A program made the position numbers and the translations under genes. The notes below the pieces were generated by a model, which did no database searches, was not told the origin of the DNA, and saw only the letters and a program-made list of their open reading frames with translations. A stretch of 64,000 bases of DNA from Bradyrhizobium sp. 200 (lineage in GTDB: Bacteria > Pseudomonadota > Alphaproteobacteria > Rhizobiales > Xanthobacteraceae), in the NCBI RefSeq assembly GCF_023100945.1, contig NZ_CP064689.1, positions 1,284,001-1,348,000 of the forward strand. The letters are read 5' to 3'. Below, one piece after another: positions 36,280 through 45,043 of the stretch. Position 1 is the stretch's first letter. Each line of letters begins with the position of its first letter.

Positions 36280-37365
36280 ATGAACCGCAGAAAACTCCTC
36301 AAGGTAGCCGGTGCCGCGGTCGCCTCGACCGCCGTCGCCGCGCCCGCCATCGCGCAATCCGCGCCGGCCTTGCGCTGGCGCCTCACTACATCCTTCCCCA
36401 AGAGCCTCGATACGCTCTACGGCGCCTGCGAGATGTTTGCGAAGGCGATGGCCGAATTGTCGGATCAGAAATTCCAGATCGGCGTGTTCGGTCCGGGCGA
36501 GATCGTACCGGCGTTTCAAGTATTCGATGCGGTGGCGAACAACACTGTGGAGTTGGGAAACAGCGCCTCCTATTATTACATCGGCAAGGATCTAGCGTTC
36601 GCGTTCGGCACCGCCGTTCCGTTCGGTCTCAATACGCGACAGATGAATGCCTGGCTCGCTTATGGCGGCGGCCTCGACATGCTCAACGAGCTCAACGGCA
36701 CGTTCGGCGTTTTAGCCGTCCCGTTCGGCAACACGACCGCGCAGATGGGCGGATGGTTCCGCAAGGAGATCAAGACCCTCGACGACATGAAGGGCCTCAA
36801 ATTCCGGGTCGGCGGCGTGGCGGGGCAGGTGCTGAGCCGGCTCGGCGTCGTGCCGCAGCAGATTCCACCGGGCGACATCTATCCCGCGCTGGAGAAAGGC
36901 ACGATCGACGCCGCCGAGTGGATCGGCCCCTATGATGACGAGAAGCTCGGCTTTCTCAAGGTCGCGCCCTATTACTACTATCCCGGCTGGTGGGAAGGAT
37001 GCGCGAACGGCTTCCTCTATATCAACAGCGCGAAATGGGCCGAGCTGCCAAAACTCTATCAGAACATGGTGACGATCGCCGCAGGCCAGGTTGCGGCAGA
37101 TCTCACCGCCAAATACGACGCCCGCAACGCCGCCGCCATCAAGCGCCTGGTTGCGGCCGGCGCGCAACTCCGACCGTTCTCGACCGACATCCTCGATGCG
37201 TCGTTCAAGGCAACCAACGAGCTGTTTGCCGAGGTTTCGGCAAAGAACCCGAAGTTCAAGGCGCTGTATGAATCGACGATCGCATTCCGGAACGAACAGT
37301 ATCAGTGGCATCAAGTCTGCGAGGCCACCTACGACAATTACATGATCAGGCGGCTGCGCTCCTGA
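36280..37365 (+). CDS. TRAP transporter substrate-binding protein, DctP family
   Basis: A 361-residue exported receptor. ATG 36280 has AAGGAG seven bases upstream and begins a twin-arginine-like leader (MNRRKLLKVAGAAVASTAVA, cut after AIA). Family features: LTTSFPKSLDTLYGACEMFA, FRVGGVAGQVLSRLGVVPQQ near residue 185 with the ligand-binding Arg, and ALEKGTIDAAEWIGPYDD near residue 210. This is the TakP/mannonate-like subgroup that binds alpha-keto acids. No DctQ or DctM membrane subunits are nearby, so it is an orphan here. Placed between amine oxidase and gamma-glutamyltransferase genes. Confidence 0.9.
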   Translation: MNRRKLLKVAGAAVASTAVAAPAIAQSAPALRWRLTTSFPKSLDTLYGACEMFAKAMAELSDQKFQIGVFGPGEIVPAFQVFDAVANNTVELGNSASYYYIGKDLAFAFGTAVPFGLNTRQMNAWLAYGGGLDMLNELNGTFGVLAVPFGNTTAQMGGWFRKEIKTLDDMKGLKFRVGGVAGQVLSRLGVVPQQIPPGDIYPALEKGTIDAAEWIGPYDDEKLGFLKVAPYYYYPGWWEGCANGFLYINSAKWAELPKLYQNMVTIAAGQVAADLTAKYDARNAAAIKRLVAAGAQLRPFSTDILDASFKATNELFAEVSAKNPKFKALYESTIAFRNEQYQWHQVCEATYDNYMIRRLRS

Positions 37366-37390
37366 TGGCTTTCATATCGGGGACTTGAAT

Positions 37391-39013
37391 TTGGACATTC
37401 GTACCGGCCGGGCCGTCACGCTTGCCTCAAGCGGCATGGTGACGTCGCCGCATTCGCTTGCCTCCGCGGCCGGCCTTGACGTGCTGCGCGCCGGCGGCTC
37501 CGCTGTCGATGCCGCGATCGCGACCAGCGCCATGCTCGCGGTGGTCTATCCGCACATGACGGGCCTCGGCGGCGATGCGTTCTGGCTTGTTCATGACGGC
37601 GCGAGCGGCGAGATCCGCGCCCTCAACGGCGGCGGCAAGGCCGCGGCCGGCGCCATGCTGTCCGCGCTTGAAGCGCGCGGGCTGAGTGAGATCCCGCTGC
37701 GGGGCATCGTGCCGGCGACCCTGACGGTGCCGGGCGCGGTGGCGAGCTGGATCGAGGCGTACAGCGTCCATGGGCGGCTGCCGCTCCGGCGTGTGCTGGA
37801 ATGCGCCATCTTATATGCGCGCGACGGCTTTCCGGTCACCGGCCGCCTCGCAAGCTTCATCGAGATGACGCGCGATGATCTGGTGCGGGACCAAGCGGCC
37901 GCAGCGCTTTTCTTTCCCGAAGGGATAGCCGCGCAGCCGGGCACCAAGCTTGCCAACGCAAACCTTGCCCGGACGCTGCAATCGATCGCGGATGACGGGT
38001 GGTCCGGCTTTTATGAAGGGCCGGTCGCCGCCGAGATGGCACGCTTCTCGGAAGCGGCGGGCGGCCTGTTCCGCCTTGCCGATTTCGGCCGGCAAAAGGC
38101 CGTCTGGGGTGAGCCCCTTGTCGGCCGCTACCGCGACGTCACGGTCTTCAACACGCCGCCGCCGACGCAGGGCTTTACCGTGCTCGAAATGCTCAACCTC
38201 GTCGAGCCGCATGAACTGCACCACAAGGATTTCCTCGGGCCCGATCATGTCCATCTCCTGGTGCAGGCCAAGCAGATCGCCTATCACGACCGCGATCAGG
38301 TGCTCGCCGATCCCGCGTTTGCCGATGTGCCGGTCGAGCGGCTGATATCGAAGCAATACGCGGCCGAGCGGGGCCGGCTGATCGACGCAAGGTCGGCATT
38401 GAAATGGGACATGGTGCCGTCATTCGGCAACCTGTCCGGCGATACGGTTTATATTGCCGCCGTCGATCGCGACGGCAATGCGGCGTCGCTGATTCAAAGC
38501 CTGTATGGCGCCTTCGGATCCGGCGTGGTCGCGGGAAACACCGGCGTCATCCTGCAAAACCGCGGCGCATATTTCTCGCTGGATCGCCACCACCCCAATC
38601 GCCTTGAGCCCGGCAAGATCCCGCTGCACACCCTGATCGCCTCAATGGCCAAACGCGACGGCAAGCTCTGGAGCGTGCTCGGCTGCATGGGCGCGGACGG
38701 CCAGCCGCAAATCCAGATGCAGCTCTATTGCGCCATGGTTGATTTCGGCCTCGACATCCAGGAAGCGATCGAGATGCCGCGGTTCCTTTCCGGCCGCTTC
38801 GCGCTCGGCGAGGCGCGCGACACGCTGCATATCGAGAGCCGCTTTCCCGGAAGCACGATCGACGCGCTGGCGCAACGCGGCCACGCGATCAATCGTTGGG
38901 ATGCCTGGAACGAAATGGCCGGTCACGCGCACGGCATCACGATCGACCGGCGGTCCGGAACGTTGAGCGGCGGTTCCGACCCGCGCAGCGATGGCGCGGC
39001 GATCGGGTATTAA
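37391..39013 (+). CDS. Gamma-glutamyltransferase family protein (N-terminal nucleophile hydrolase)
   Basis: About 540 residues; the start is TTG at 37391 or TTG 37385 (only GGGGA upstream), with ATG 37436 as a later option. No signal peptide, so probably cytoplasmic. Family blocks: SPHSLASAAGLDVLRAGGSA with AVDAAIATSA, HMTGLGGDAFWLV, and the autocleavage site around GDTVYIAAVDRDGNAAS near residue 360, where the Thr becomes the nucleophile. The C-terminal GGSDPRSDGAAIGY is typical. The canonical TTH triad is replaced by DTVY, seen in the group related to cephalosporin acylases and oxamate-type amidohydrolases. Substrate: gamma-glutamyl or other amide, not fixed. Confidence 0.88.
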   Translation: MDIRTGRAVTLASSGMVTSPHSLASAAGLDVLRAGGSAVDAAIATSAMLAVVYPHMTGLGGDAFWLVHDGASGEIRALNGGGKAAAGAMLSALEARGLSEIPLRGIVPATLTVPGAVASWIEAYSVHGRLPLRRVLECAILYARDGFPVTGRLASFIEMTRDDLVRDQAAAALFFPEGIAAQPGTKLANANLARTLQSIADDGWSGFYEGPVAAEMARFSEAAGGLFRLADFGRQKAVWGEPLVGRYRDVTVFNTPPPTQGFTVLEMLNLVEPHELHHKDFLGPDHVHLLVQAKQIAYHDRDQVLADPAFADVPVERLISKQYAAERGRLIDARSALKWDMVPSFGNLSGDTVYIAAVDRDGNAASLIQSLYGAFGSGVVAGNTGVILQNRGAYFSLDRHHPNRLEPGKIPLHTLIASMAKRDGKLWSVLGCMGADGQPQIQMQLYCAMVDFGLDIQEAIEMPRFLSGRFALGEARDTLHIESRFPGSTIDALAQRGHAINRWDAWNEMAGHAHGITIDRRSGTLSGGSDPRSDGAAIGY

Positions 39014-39079
39014 CACCAGGCTGTCATTGGCCCGCCTGTTTGTTTTGCGCTACCACTCCTTCGGGTGGGAGTGACGCCG

Positions 39080-39901
39080 ATGCCGCAATGGACCTGCGAA
39101 CAATGTGGTGCCCAGTTTCCTGAAAGCGCTGAGCCGCCGCCGGCATGCCCGGTCTGCGAGGACGAACGGCAATATGTGAACTGGAAGGGGCAGACCTGGC
39201 TCACGCGCGAGGAATTGGCGAAACGTTACAAGCTGGTCTGGCGTGACGATCTCGGCATTCCCGGCATCAGTATGCAGCCGGGGTTTGCGATCGGGCAGCG
39301 CGCGCTCCTGGTACCTGAGGCCGACGGCTGCGTTATGTGGGACTGTGTGCCGCTGGCCACCCGCGAAGCCATCGACTACGTCCGCTCGCTCGGCGGCCTG
39401 AAGGCGATCGCCGTCTCGCACCCGCATTATTACGGCGCGGTCGCCGATTGGAGCGAAGCGTTCGGCGGCGTGCCGGTCTACCTGCATGGTGACGATCGCG
39501 CCTTCGTCACGCGGCCGCATCCGGCCATCGTGCCTTGGACCGGCGACAGCCACAGGCTCTCCGACGATATTCTTCTGGTGCGGACCGGTGGACATTTCGC
39601 CGGCGGCACGGTGATGCACTGGCGCGCAGGCGCGGAAGGCAGGGGCGTGCTGCTCACCGGCGACGTCGCGATGGTGACGATGGACCGCCGCTCGCTCAGC
39701 TTCATGTACAGTTTTCCGAACTACATTCCGCTCAATGCGCCGGCGGTGCTGCGGATCTGGGCTGCGGTCGAGCCGCTGGCCTTCGAGCGTATCTACGGCG
39801 CATGGTGGGGCCGCAACATCGCCGACAATGCAAAGGCGGCTTTCGAAATGTCCGTCCGGCGGTATATCGCGGCGATCTCCGAAGGAGAATCGGTTCGTTG
39901 A
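39080..39901 (+). CDS. Metallo-beta-lactamase-fold hydrolase with N-terminal rubredoxin-like zinc ribbon
   Basis: A 273-residue protein from ATG 39080, with GGGAG seven bases upstream. Residues 5-35 carry two CxxC pairs (CEQCGAQF and CPVCEDE), a rubredoxin or zinc-ribbon knuckle. The rest is an MBL fold: the usual HxHxDH motif is replaced by SHPHYYGAVADWSEAF, and later LTGDVAMVTMDR supplies the metal aspartate. The lost first Asp/His positions may mean altered metal use. Function unknown; the fusion recalls flavodiiron or glyoxalase-II-type partners only loosely. It ends the gene group that began with the amine oxidase. Confidence 0.8.
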   Translation: MPQWTCEQCGAQFPESAEPPPACPVCEDERQYVNWKGQTWLTREELAKRYKLVWRDDLGIPGISMQPGFAIGQRALLVPEADGCVMWDCVPLATREAIDYVRSLGGLKAIAVSHPHYYGAVADWSEAFGGVPVYLHGDDRAFVTRPHPAIVPWTGDSHRLSDDILLVRTGGHFAGGTVMHWRAGAEGRGVLLTGDVAMVTMDRRSLSFMYSFPNYIPLNAPAVLRIWAAVEPLAFERIYGAWWGRNIADNAKAAFEMSVRRYIAAISEGESVR

Positions 39902-39970
39902 TACGATACGTTCGAGTCTCCTCTCAGCGAGGTCGTTAGCCGTGTCCAGGCGGATTCGTACACTTGGTTT

Positions 39971-40007
39971 GTGAACGGATGTTTCTGGCCAGTGAACGGA
40001 TATTTCT
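39971..40007 (+). repeat. Direct repeat phased by two helical turns, possible operator
   Basis: GTGAACGGATGTTTCT at 39971-39986 recurs as GTGAACGGATATTTCT at 39992-40007, 15 of 16 bases identical, starts 21 bases apart. Two DNA turns of spacing would put both copies on the same face, as for AraC-type or other tandem-binding regulators. It lies 220-260 bases before the receptor start. Confidence 0.5.
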
Positions 40008-40061
40008 CACGACGATAATGGTTGTTGTGTCCCACGAACCTACAAAATTGAACGACTCTAA

Positions 40062-40078
40062 ATTAGAACGGTTCAAGT
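40062..40078 (+). promoter_or_regulatory. Candidate Irr (iron control element) box
   Basis: ATTAGAA-CGG-TTCAAGT matches the rhizobial Irr consensus TTTAGAA-N3-TTCTAAA in 6 of 7 bases on the left and 4 of 7 on the right. It lies about 150 bases before the TonB receptor start. Irr is the main iron-status regulator in Bradyrhizobium and controls many TonB receptors, so the context supports the call. Confidence 0.45.
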
Positions 40079-40229
40079 TTGCTGCGTAACGTCTCAACGC
40101 AGTGCGATGTCGTTCAGTGACTTTCACGCAACATCTGAAGATCAAAGCGGCGACCTTGTAGACGTTCTAACAAGCAACGCCTTCATAAGACGCATGACAT
40201 GTTATTGACCGCATGATCGATGGGGCTCG

Positions 40230-42557
40230 ATGATGGGGTATGCGATGTCGGTAAGATGCGTGGCCAAGGCAACTTGGCTCGGTGCGGGAAGTATGATGGC
40301 GCTTTCCCTGGTGCTTGGCGACACGAGTTCGGCTCAGTCCACTTTGCCGCCTGTCACGGTCGATGCACCGAAGCCGCAAGCAGCCCGTCCAACGCAGCCG
40401 TCAAGAAGAGCTGTGCGCTCGCAGGGTGGGACGCGGCGGGTCGCTGCGCCGACGCGGCAGCAGAACGTGGAATCCGGCGCGCGCGGCGCGGCGGGTGAAC
40501 GCGCCAACGGACCGGTCGTTGGTTATCTTGCCACCCAGAGCGCGACCGCCACCAAGACCGATACGCCCATTCTGACGACGCCGCAGTCGATCTCGGTGGT
40601 GACGAAGGATCAGATGCAGGACCAGGGCGCGCAGAACGTCACCGAGGCGCTGCGCTATACGCCCGGCGTCACCGTGCAAAGCTTTGGCGCCAACGCTTTC
40701 TTCGATGCTTTCAAGCTGAGGGGCTTCGACGCGCCGCGCTATCTGGATGGCTTGCGGCTGCCGGCGGACAACACGACGTTTGCCATTCCGCGCATTGAAA
40801 CATACGGCCTGGAACGGTTGGAGGTCCTGAAGGGACCCTCGTCAGGTCTGTACGGCCAGTCCGATCCGGGCGGTCTGATCAACATGGTGAGCAAGCGGCC
40901 GACCTCTACGCCGCAATACGAGATCGTGGGTTCGGTCGGATCTTTCGAACGCTTCCAGGGTGCGTTCGACATCGGCGGCCCGATCGACAAGAACGGCGAG
41001 TTTCTTTATCGCATCGTCGGCCTTGGGCGCGACAGCAACAGCCAGACCGACTTCGTCCAGGACAACAAGCTGTTCATCGCACCTAGCTTCACCTGGCGTC
41101 CGACGACCGATACGACCTTCACGATTCTCGCGCAGTATCAGAAGGTCGAGAACAAGGGCTATCAGCAATATGTTCCCGGACAGGTCTCCTTCCTACCCAA
41201 TCCAAACGGGCATATTCCCTACAGCCGCTATCTCGGCGTCCCCGGAGCTGATGGCTACAATCTCGAGCAGTTCGCGATCGGCTACGCGTTTGAGCACCGG
41301 TTCGACAACAACCTCCAGTTCCGGCAAAACTTCCGCTACACCGATGTCGGAAACGACCTGGCTTCCGTCCGCACCGAGGGGATGGAGATTGGGCCGGGTG
41401 GTCTTAGGTCGAATCGTCTTGTTACACGCACCTACAACTATGTGAAGGCGCGCGCGGCCAACGTCGCGCTCGACAATCAGTTGCAGGCAGACTTCATGAC
41501 GGGGCCGCTCAGCCACAAAGTTCTCGTCGGCGTCGATTATTTCAACCTGTGGGCCAACACGGACTATCGGTCAGCCGGTATTGCGCCGATCGACGCTTAT
41601 AGTCCGGTCTATAATACAGTTGCTCCAAGCTTTGCATCCCTAGCCCCGCCGGTCATCCTTCGCGATGACCGGCTGTCGCAGGCTGGCGTCTATGTCCAGG
41701 ATCAGATCAAGCTGGACCGGTGGACGCTGACCGTGACCGGTCGGCAGGACTGGGCCAGCACCGGTTTCACCAGCAAGGCGGCTTTTCCGCCGCTTGGCAC
41801 CTATGAACGCGAAGACTCGGCGCAGACCGGCCGGGTTGGCCTCAATTATTTGTTCGACGTCGGCTTGTCGCCCTATGTCAGCTACGCGACGTCGTTCACG
41901 CCGAATCTCGGGGCCGATAGCGCCGGCAATTCGTTCAGGCCAACGACCGGTGAGGGCGCCGAAATCGGCGTCAAGTTCAAGCCGAACGGATCGAACTTCA
42001 TGGTCACGGCGGCGCTGTTTGACATTCGCCAGAAAGACGTGTTGACGGCCGATCCGGCCGATCCTTTCCGCAACGTGCAGACCGATGCGGTGCGGGTGCG
42101 CGGCTTTGAACTCGAACTCAAGGGCAACCTCACCCGCGAGTTCGAGATCGTGGCGGGGTACACCCATCTCGATCCGCGCGTGACCTCGAGCATCGCAGGC
42201 TATGCCGGCAAATACATGATGAGCACGGCTCTGGATCAGGGCGCTATCTGGGGCAAGTATACCTGGCACGACGGCCCGCTCGCTGGACTTGGGCTCGGCG
42301 CCGGCGTTCGCTATGTCGGAGAAACCTACGGCGACAACCTCAACACCTTCGTCATTCCCTCCTATGCTCTGCTCGATGCGGCCATCAGCTATGACTTCGC
42401 CTATATGCGACCGGACTGGAAGGGATTGAAGGCGCAGGTTAACGTGACGAACCTGACCAACCATTTCTACGTGGCATCCTGCTTGACCGGTCTGCCCTAT
42501 TGCGGTCTCGGCAATGCGCGTACGGTCCTCGGCACGCTGAAATATTCCTGGAACTAG
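40230..42557 (+). CDS. TonB-dependent siderophore receptor (FhuA/FpvA-like)
   Basis: A 775-residue outer-membrane receptor. The leader has several Met options (40230, 40233, 40245) and is cleaved around SSAQS. The mature start LPPVTVDAPKPQ is the TonB-box region usual in Bradyrhizobium receptors. The plug contains TPQSISVVTKDQMQDQGAQN, YTPGVTVQSF and VLKGPSSGLYGQSDPGGLIN, diagnostic of the siderophore subfamily, and the barrel ends in the terminal aromatic-rich strand TVLGTLKYSWN. It imports ferric-siderophore, likely hydroxamate-type, though the ligand cannot be told. It is followed at 10 bases by the PepSY gene and preceded by candidate iron-control sites. Confidence 0.95.
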   Translation: MMGYAMSVRCVAKATWLGAGSMMALSLVLGDTSSAQSTLPPVTVDAPKPQAARPTQPSRRAVRSQGGTRRVAAPTRQQNVESGARGAAGERANGPVVGYLATQSATATKTDTPILTTPQSISVVTKDQMQDQGAQNVTEALRYTPGVTVQSFGANAFFDAFKLRGFDAPRYLDGLRLPADNTTFAIPRIETYGLERLEVLKGPSSGLYGQSDPGGLINMVSKRPTSTPQYEIVGSVGSFERFQGAFDIGGPIDKNGEFLYRIVGLGRDSNSQTDFVQDNKLFIAPSFTWRPTTDTTFTILAQYQKVENKGYQQYVPGQVSFLPNPNGHIPYSRYLGVPGADGYNLEQFAIGYAFEHRFDNNLQFRQNFRYTDVGNDLASVRTEGMEIGPGGLRSNRLVTRTYNYVKARAANVALDNQLQADFMTGPLSHKVLVGVDYFNLWANTDYRSAGIAPIDAYSPVYNTVAPSFASLAPPVILRDDRLSQAGVYVQDQIKLDRWTLTVTGRQDWASTGFTSKAAFPPLGTYEREDSAQTGRVGLNYLFDVGLSPYVSYATSFTPNLGADSAGNSFRPTTGEGAEIGVKFKPNGSNFMVTAALFDIRQKDVLTADPADPFRNVQTDAVRVRGFELELKGNLTREFEIVAGYTHLDPRVTSSIAGYAGKYMMSTALDQGAIWGKYTWHDGPLAGLGLGAGVRYVGETYGDNLNTFVIPSYALLDAAISYDFAYMRPDWKGLKAQVNVTNLTNHFYVASCLTGLPYCGLGNARTVLGTLKYSWN

Positions 42558-42567
42558 GGACGTTCAA

Positions 42568-43731
42568 TTGACACCAGCGACAAGATCCTTACGGCGATGG
42601 GGACTCGTCCACAAATGGACGAGCCTGATCTGCACGCTCTTCATGCTGATGCTCTGCATCACCGGCCTGCCGCTGATCTTTCATGAAGAGATCGACGACC
42701 TCCTGCACAGCCAGGTCAAGCCTGCCGAAGTGCCGGCAGGAACGCCGTCGGCCAACCTGGATCAGTTGCTCAGCAATGCGCTCAAGCACGCGCCGGGCGA
42801 GGTGCCGCACTTCCTGGTCTGGGACCGTGACGATCCCAACGCGATGTTCGTGAGCGTCGGCAAGTCGATTACGTCCGACCCCAGTCAGAATCGCTTCATC
42901 CGCATGGATACGCACACGGCGGCATTCCTGGATGCTCCCGACGTCACCGGCCGCTTCACCTACATCATGCTGAGGCTGCACACGGACATGTTCGCAGGGC
43001 TGGCGGGAAAGCTCTTTCTTGGCTTGATGGGGATACTGTTCTGCGTCGCCATCATCTCCGGGATTGTCGTTTATGCGCCCTCGATGCGGAAGTTGAATTT
43101 CGGGGCCTACCGCAGCAAGCGCACGCGAATTGTCCGCTGGCTGGATTTGCACAACATCGCCGGCATTTTGCTGGTGATGTGGACGCTCGTGGTGGGCTTT
43201 ACCGGCGTGATCAACACCTGGGCCGATCTGGTGGTCAAGCTGTGGCAGTTCGGTCAGCTTGCCGAGATGACCGCGCAATACCGTGATCGGGCGCCGCCTG
43301 CGCATTTGGCGTCCCTTCACTCCGCCGTCGATGTCGCCGCCAAGGCGGTTCCCGGCATGCAGCCGAGCTTCGTGGCGTTTCCGGGCACAATCCTCAGCAG
43401 CAAGAGCCACTATGCGGTCTTCCTGCGTGGCAATACGCCGGTCACCTCGAGGCTCTTGAAGCCGGCGCTCATTGATGCCGAGACCGGCCAATTGACAGAC
43501 ACGCGCGACATGCCCTGGTACGTCTCGACGCTGTTTATCTCGCAGCCCCTGCATTTTGGCGACTATGGCGGAATGCCGCTGAAAGTGCTGTGGGCGCTCC
43601 TTGATATCCTTACGATCGTGGTCCTGGTTACAGGCGTCTATCTCTGGATGCGCAGGCGAAAATCCGGCGTCAGCGTTGAGCGTGCGATTGCGCGGCCGGC
43701 GGCGATCGAAGCATCCGTTGCTGCGTCGTGA
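42568..43731 (+). CDS. PepSY-domain membrane protein (PiuB-like, iron uptake associated)
   Basis: A 387-residue inner-membrane protein starting at TTG 42568. Four membrane spans are clear: LICTLFMLMLCITGLPLIF near residue 20, LGLMGILFCVAIISGIVVY near 155, the IAGILLVMWTLVVGFTGV span near 200 and the ILTIVVLVTGVYLWMRR span near 350. The pattern of N-terminal HKWTSL and mid-protein RWLDLHN with a histidine fits PepSY_TM proteins that sit next to siderophore receptors and are thought to reduce or release iron from ferric-siderophore in the periplasm. Operon with the receptor. Confidence 0.9.
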   Translation: MTPATRSLRRWGLVHKWTSLICTLFMLMLCITGLPLIFHEEIDDLLHSQVKPAEVPAGTPSANLDQLLSNALKHAPGEVPHFLVWDRDDPNAMFVSVGKSITSDPSQNRFIRMDTHTAAFLDAPDVTGRFTYIMLRLHTDMFAGLAGKLFLGLMGILFCVAIISGIVVYAPSMRKLNFGAYRSKRTRIVRWLDLHNIAGILLVMWTLVVGFTGVINTWADLVVKLWQFGQLAEMTAQYRDRAPPAHLASLHSAVDVAAKAVPGMQPSFVAFPGTILSSKSHYAVFLRGNTPVTSRLLKPALIDAETGQLTDTRDMPWYVSTLFISQPLHFGDYGGMPLKVLWALLDILTIVVLVTGVYLWMRRRKSGVSVERAIARPAAIEASVAAS

Positions 43732-43925
43732 CAACAGCCATGAGACGTCCGCATCAGACCCTGCGTCAGATATTTGCCGCGCCTCTTGCCATCGGCATCT
43801 TGAGCGTTGTCGGACTGCTTGCAGCGCTTATCGGCGATAATGTCTGGGATGCGGTCTCGTGGATCAGCCTTGCAATTCCCTGCGTGCTGTATGTCTTTTT
43901 CATCTATAGGCGCGCGCCGAATTAG
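43728..43925 (+). CDS. Small two-span membrane protein downstream of PepSY gene
   Basis: Up to 65 residues from a GTG that overlaps the PepSY stop (GTGA); ATG at 43740 is an alternative giving MRRPHQTLRQIF. Two hydrophobic spans (APLAIGILSVVGLLAALIG and WISLAIPCVLYVFFIY) and a short basic tail. Similar tiny genes often follow PepSY genes in alphaproteobacteria, so it may form a complex with it. No defined function. Confidence 0.7.
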   Translation: MTTAMRRPHQTLRQIFAAPLAIGILSVVGLLAALIGDNVWDAVSWISLAIPCVLYVFFIYRRAPN

Positions 43926-43957
43926 ACGCGCGCCCTCGCGGCGATTTTCTGACGACT

Positions 43958-45043
43958 CTAGCGGAACGATCTGGCCGCCCCGGCCGAACGGCGGCCGGTG
44001 CTTTCCTGCCGCGCCGGCTGCAGCGGGATGGGGTCGCTCTTGGGTTCGTTGAGCCAGCCGGTGAGGCGCGACATCAGGCCCGCCTGTTCCGCCGTCCTCG
44101 GCTCCTGCACGAAGGGGTCGGTGTAGCACCTTGCGCCTGCAGCCTTCGCGATCCGCGCCACCGCATCGGTCATGGCAGGTGCGCCCGCAGTATAAACCAC
44201 GTCGTCCGGCGACAGCTTTGGCAGATGATCGGTCGGCCTGCCGCTCTGAATCGCATGCGAGATCTGTTGCGGCTCCGACACCATCGGGATCAGGGTGACG
44301 TTGGGAAACAGCGCCAGCCGGCACAGCGCCGCGTGCATGTAGAGCGAGCGGATGCTGCGGGCCTGCACGATGAAGACCATTTCGCGCTGCGGCTGCTCCA
44401 TGATCGCGGCGACCGCGACCGACCACATCGGCGCGAAACCGGTGCCGCTGGCGACGAGAACGGTACGGCCGGGATGCTCTTTTCTGAAAAAGGCGCGGCC
44501 GAACGGTCCGGTCAGCCTGACACGGTGCCCGGGGCGGATTTCGCGGCCGAGCGCCGAGGATACCTGTCCATCCGCGACCTTCCGGATGTGAAAGTGCAGC
44601 ACGCGATCGTGCGGCGCGCCTTCCAGCGGAAAGGTCGGGCTATAGGGTCTTGCCGGGAATCCCTGAAACTGCAGTTTGCAATACTGGCCAGGAAGATAGT
44701 TGAGCGGCTTCGGCAGTTCGATGTCGACGCCGACCACGTCGGGCGCGAGCTGAACGGTCTGCAGCACCTCCGCCGACAGCGTCACCGGTTCGGGAGCGGC
44801 CTCGATCGCAATCTGGAGATCGGAGACGATCCTGGCCTGGCAGGCATGGATCATGTCGTCGCCGCGGCTGTGGCCGCCGAACACCGTGCCGTCGACGAGA
44901 CGCACGCGGCAGGCGCCGCAAATTCCGGAGCGGCAATCGTGCGGAAGATCGACGCCGTTCATCAATGCCCAATCGAGCAGAAGCTCGCCGCGATTCGCCA
45001 GAAACGGCTCGTCGTTGATCGTGACCTTGCAAATCTTTGACAT
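43958..45043 (-). CDS. Ferredoxin-fused NAD(P)H oxidoreductase (2Fe-2S plus FAD/NAD domains)
   Basis: A 361-residue electron-transfer protein. The N-terminal plant-type ferredoxin binds 2Fe-2S through DCRSGICGACRVR near residue 37 and HACQAR near 67. The FAD domain carries RPYSPTFPLEG near residue 132, the NAD domain GTGFAPMWSVAVAAIM near 202, and the end is a proline/arginine-rich tail. Architecture equals phenol or methane monooxygenase reductases and CDP-6-deoxyhexose reductases, used to feed electrons from NAD(P)H to a partner. The gene follows a b-heme fusion protein with no gap, so that protein is the likely partner. Convergent with the iron-uptake operon. Confidence 0.9.
   Translation of the reverse strand: MSKICKVTINDEPFLANRGELLLDWALMNGVDLPHDCRSGICGACRVRLVDGTVFGGHSRGDDMIHACQARIVSDLQIAIEAAPEPVTLSAEVLQTVQLAPDVVGVDIELPKPLNYLPGQYCKLQFQGFPARPYSPTFPLEGAPHDRVLHFHIRKVADGQVSSALGREIRPGHRVRLTGPFGRAFFRKEHPGRTVLVASGTGFAPMWSVAVAAIMEQPQREMVFIVQARSIRSLYMHAALCRLALFPNVTLIPMVSEPQQISHAIQSGRPTDHLPKLSPDDVVYTAGAPAMTDAVARIAKAAGARCYTDPFVQEPRTAEQAGLMSRLTGWLNEPKSDPIPLQPARQESTGRRSAGAARSFR

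Larger units (their letters stand above)
39902..40229. promoter_or_regulatory. Upstream control region of the TonB receptor gene
   Basis: A 328-base gene-free stretch of lower GC than either flank. It holds a 16-base direct repeat phased by 21 bases (39971-40007), a candidate Irr box (40062-40078) and a TTCTAAC half-site at 40165-40171. Each is listed separately where distinct. Confidence 0.5.
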
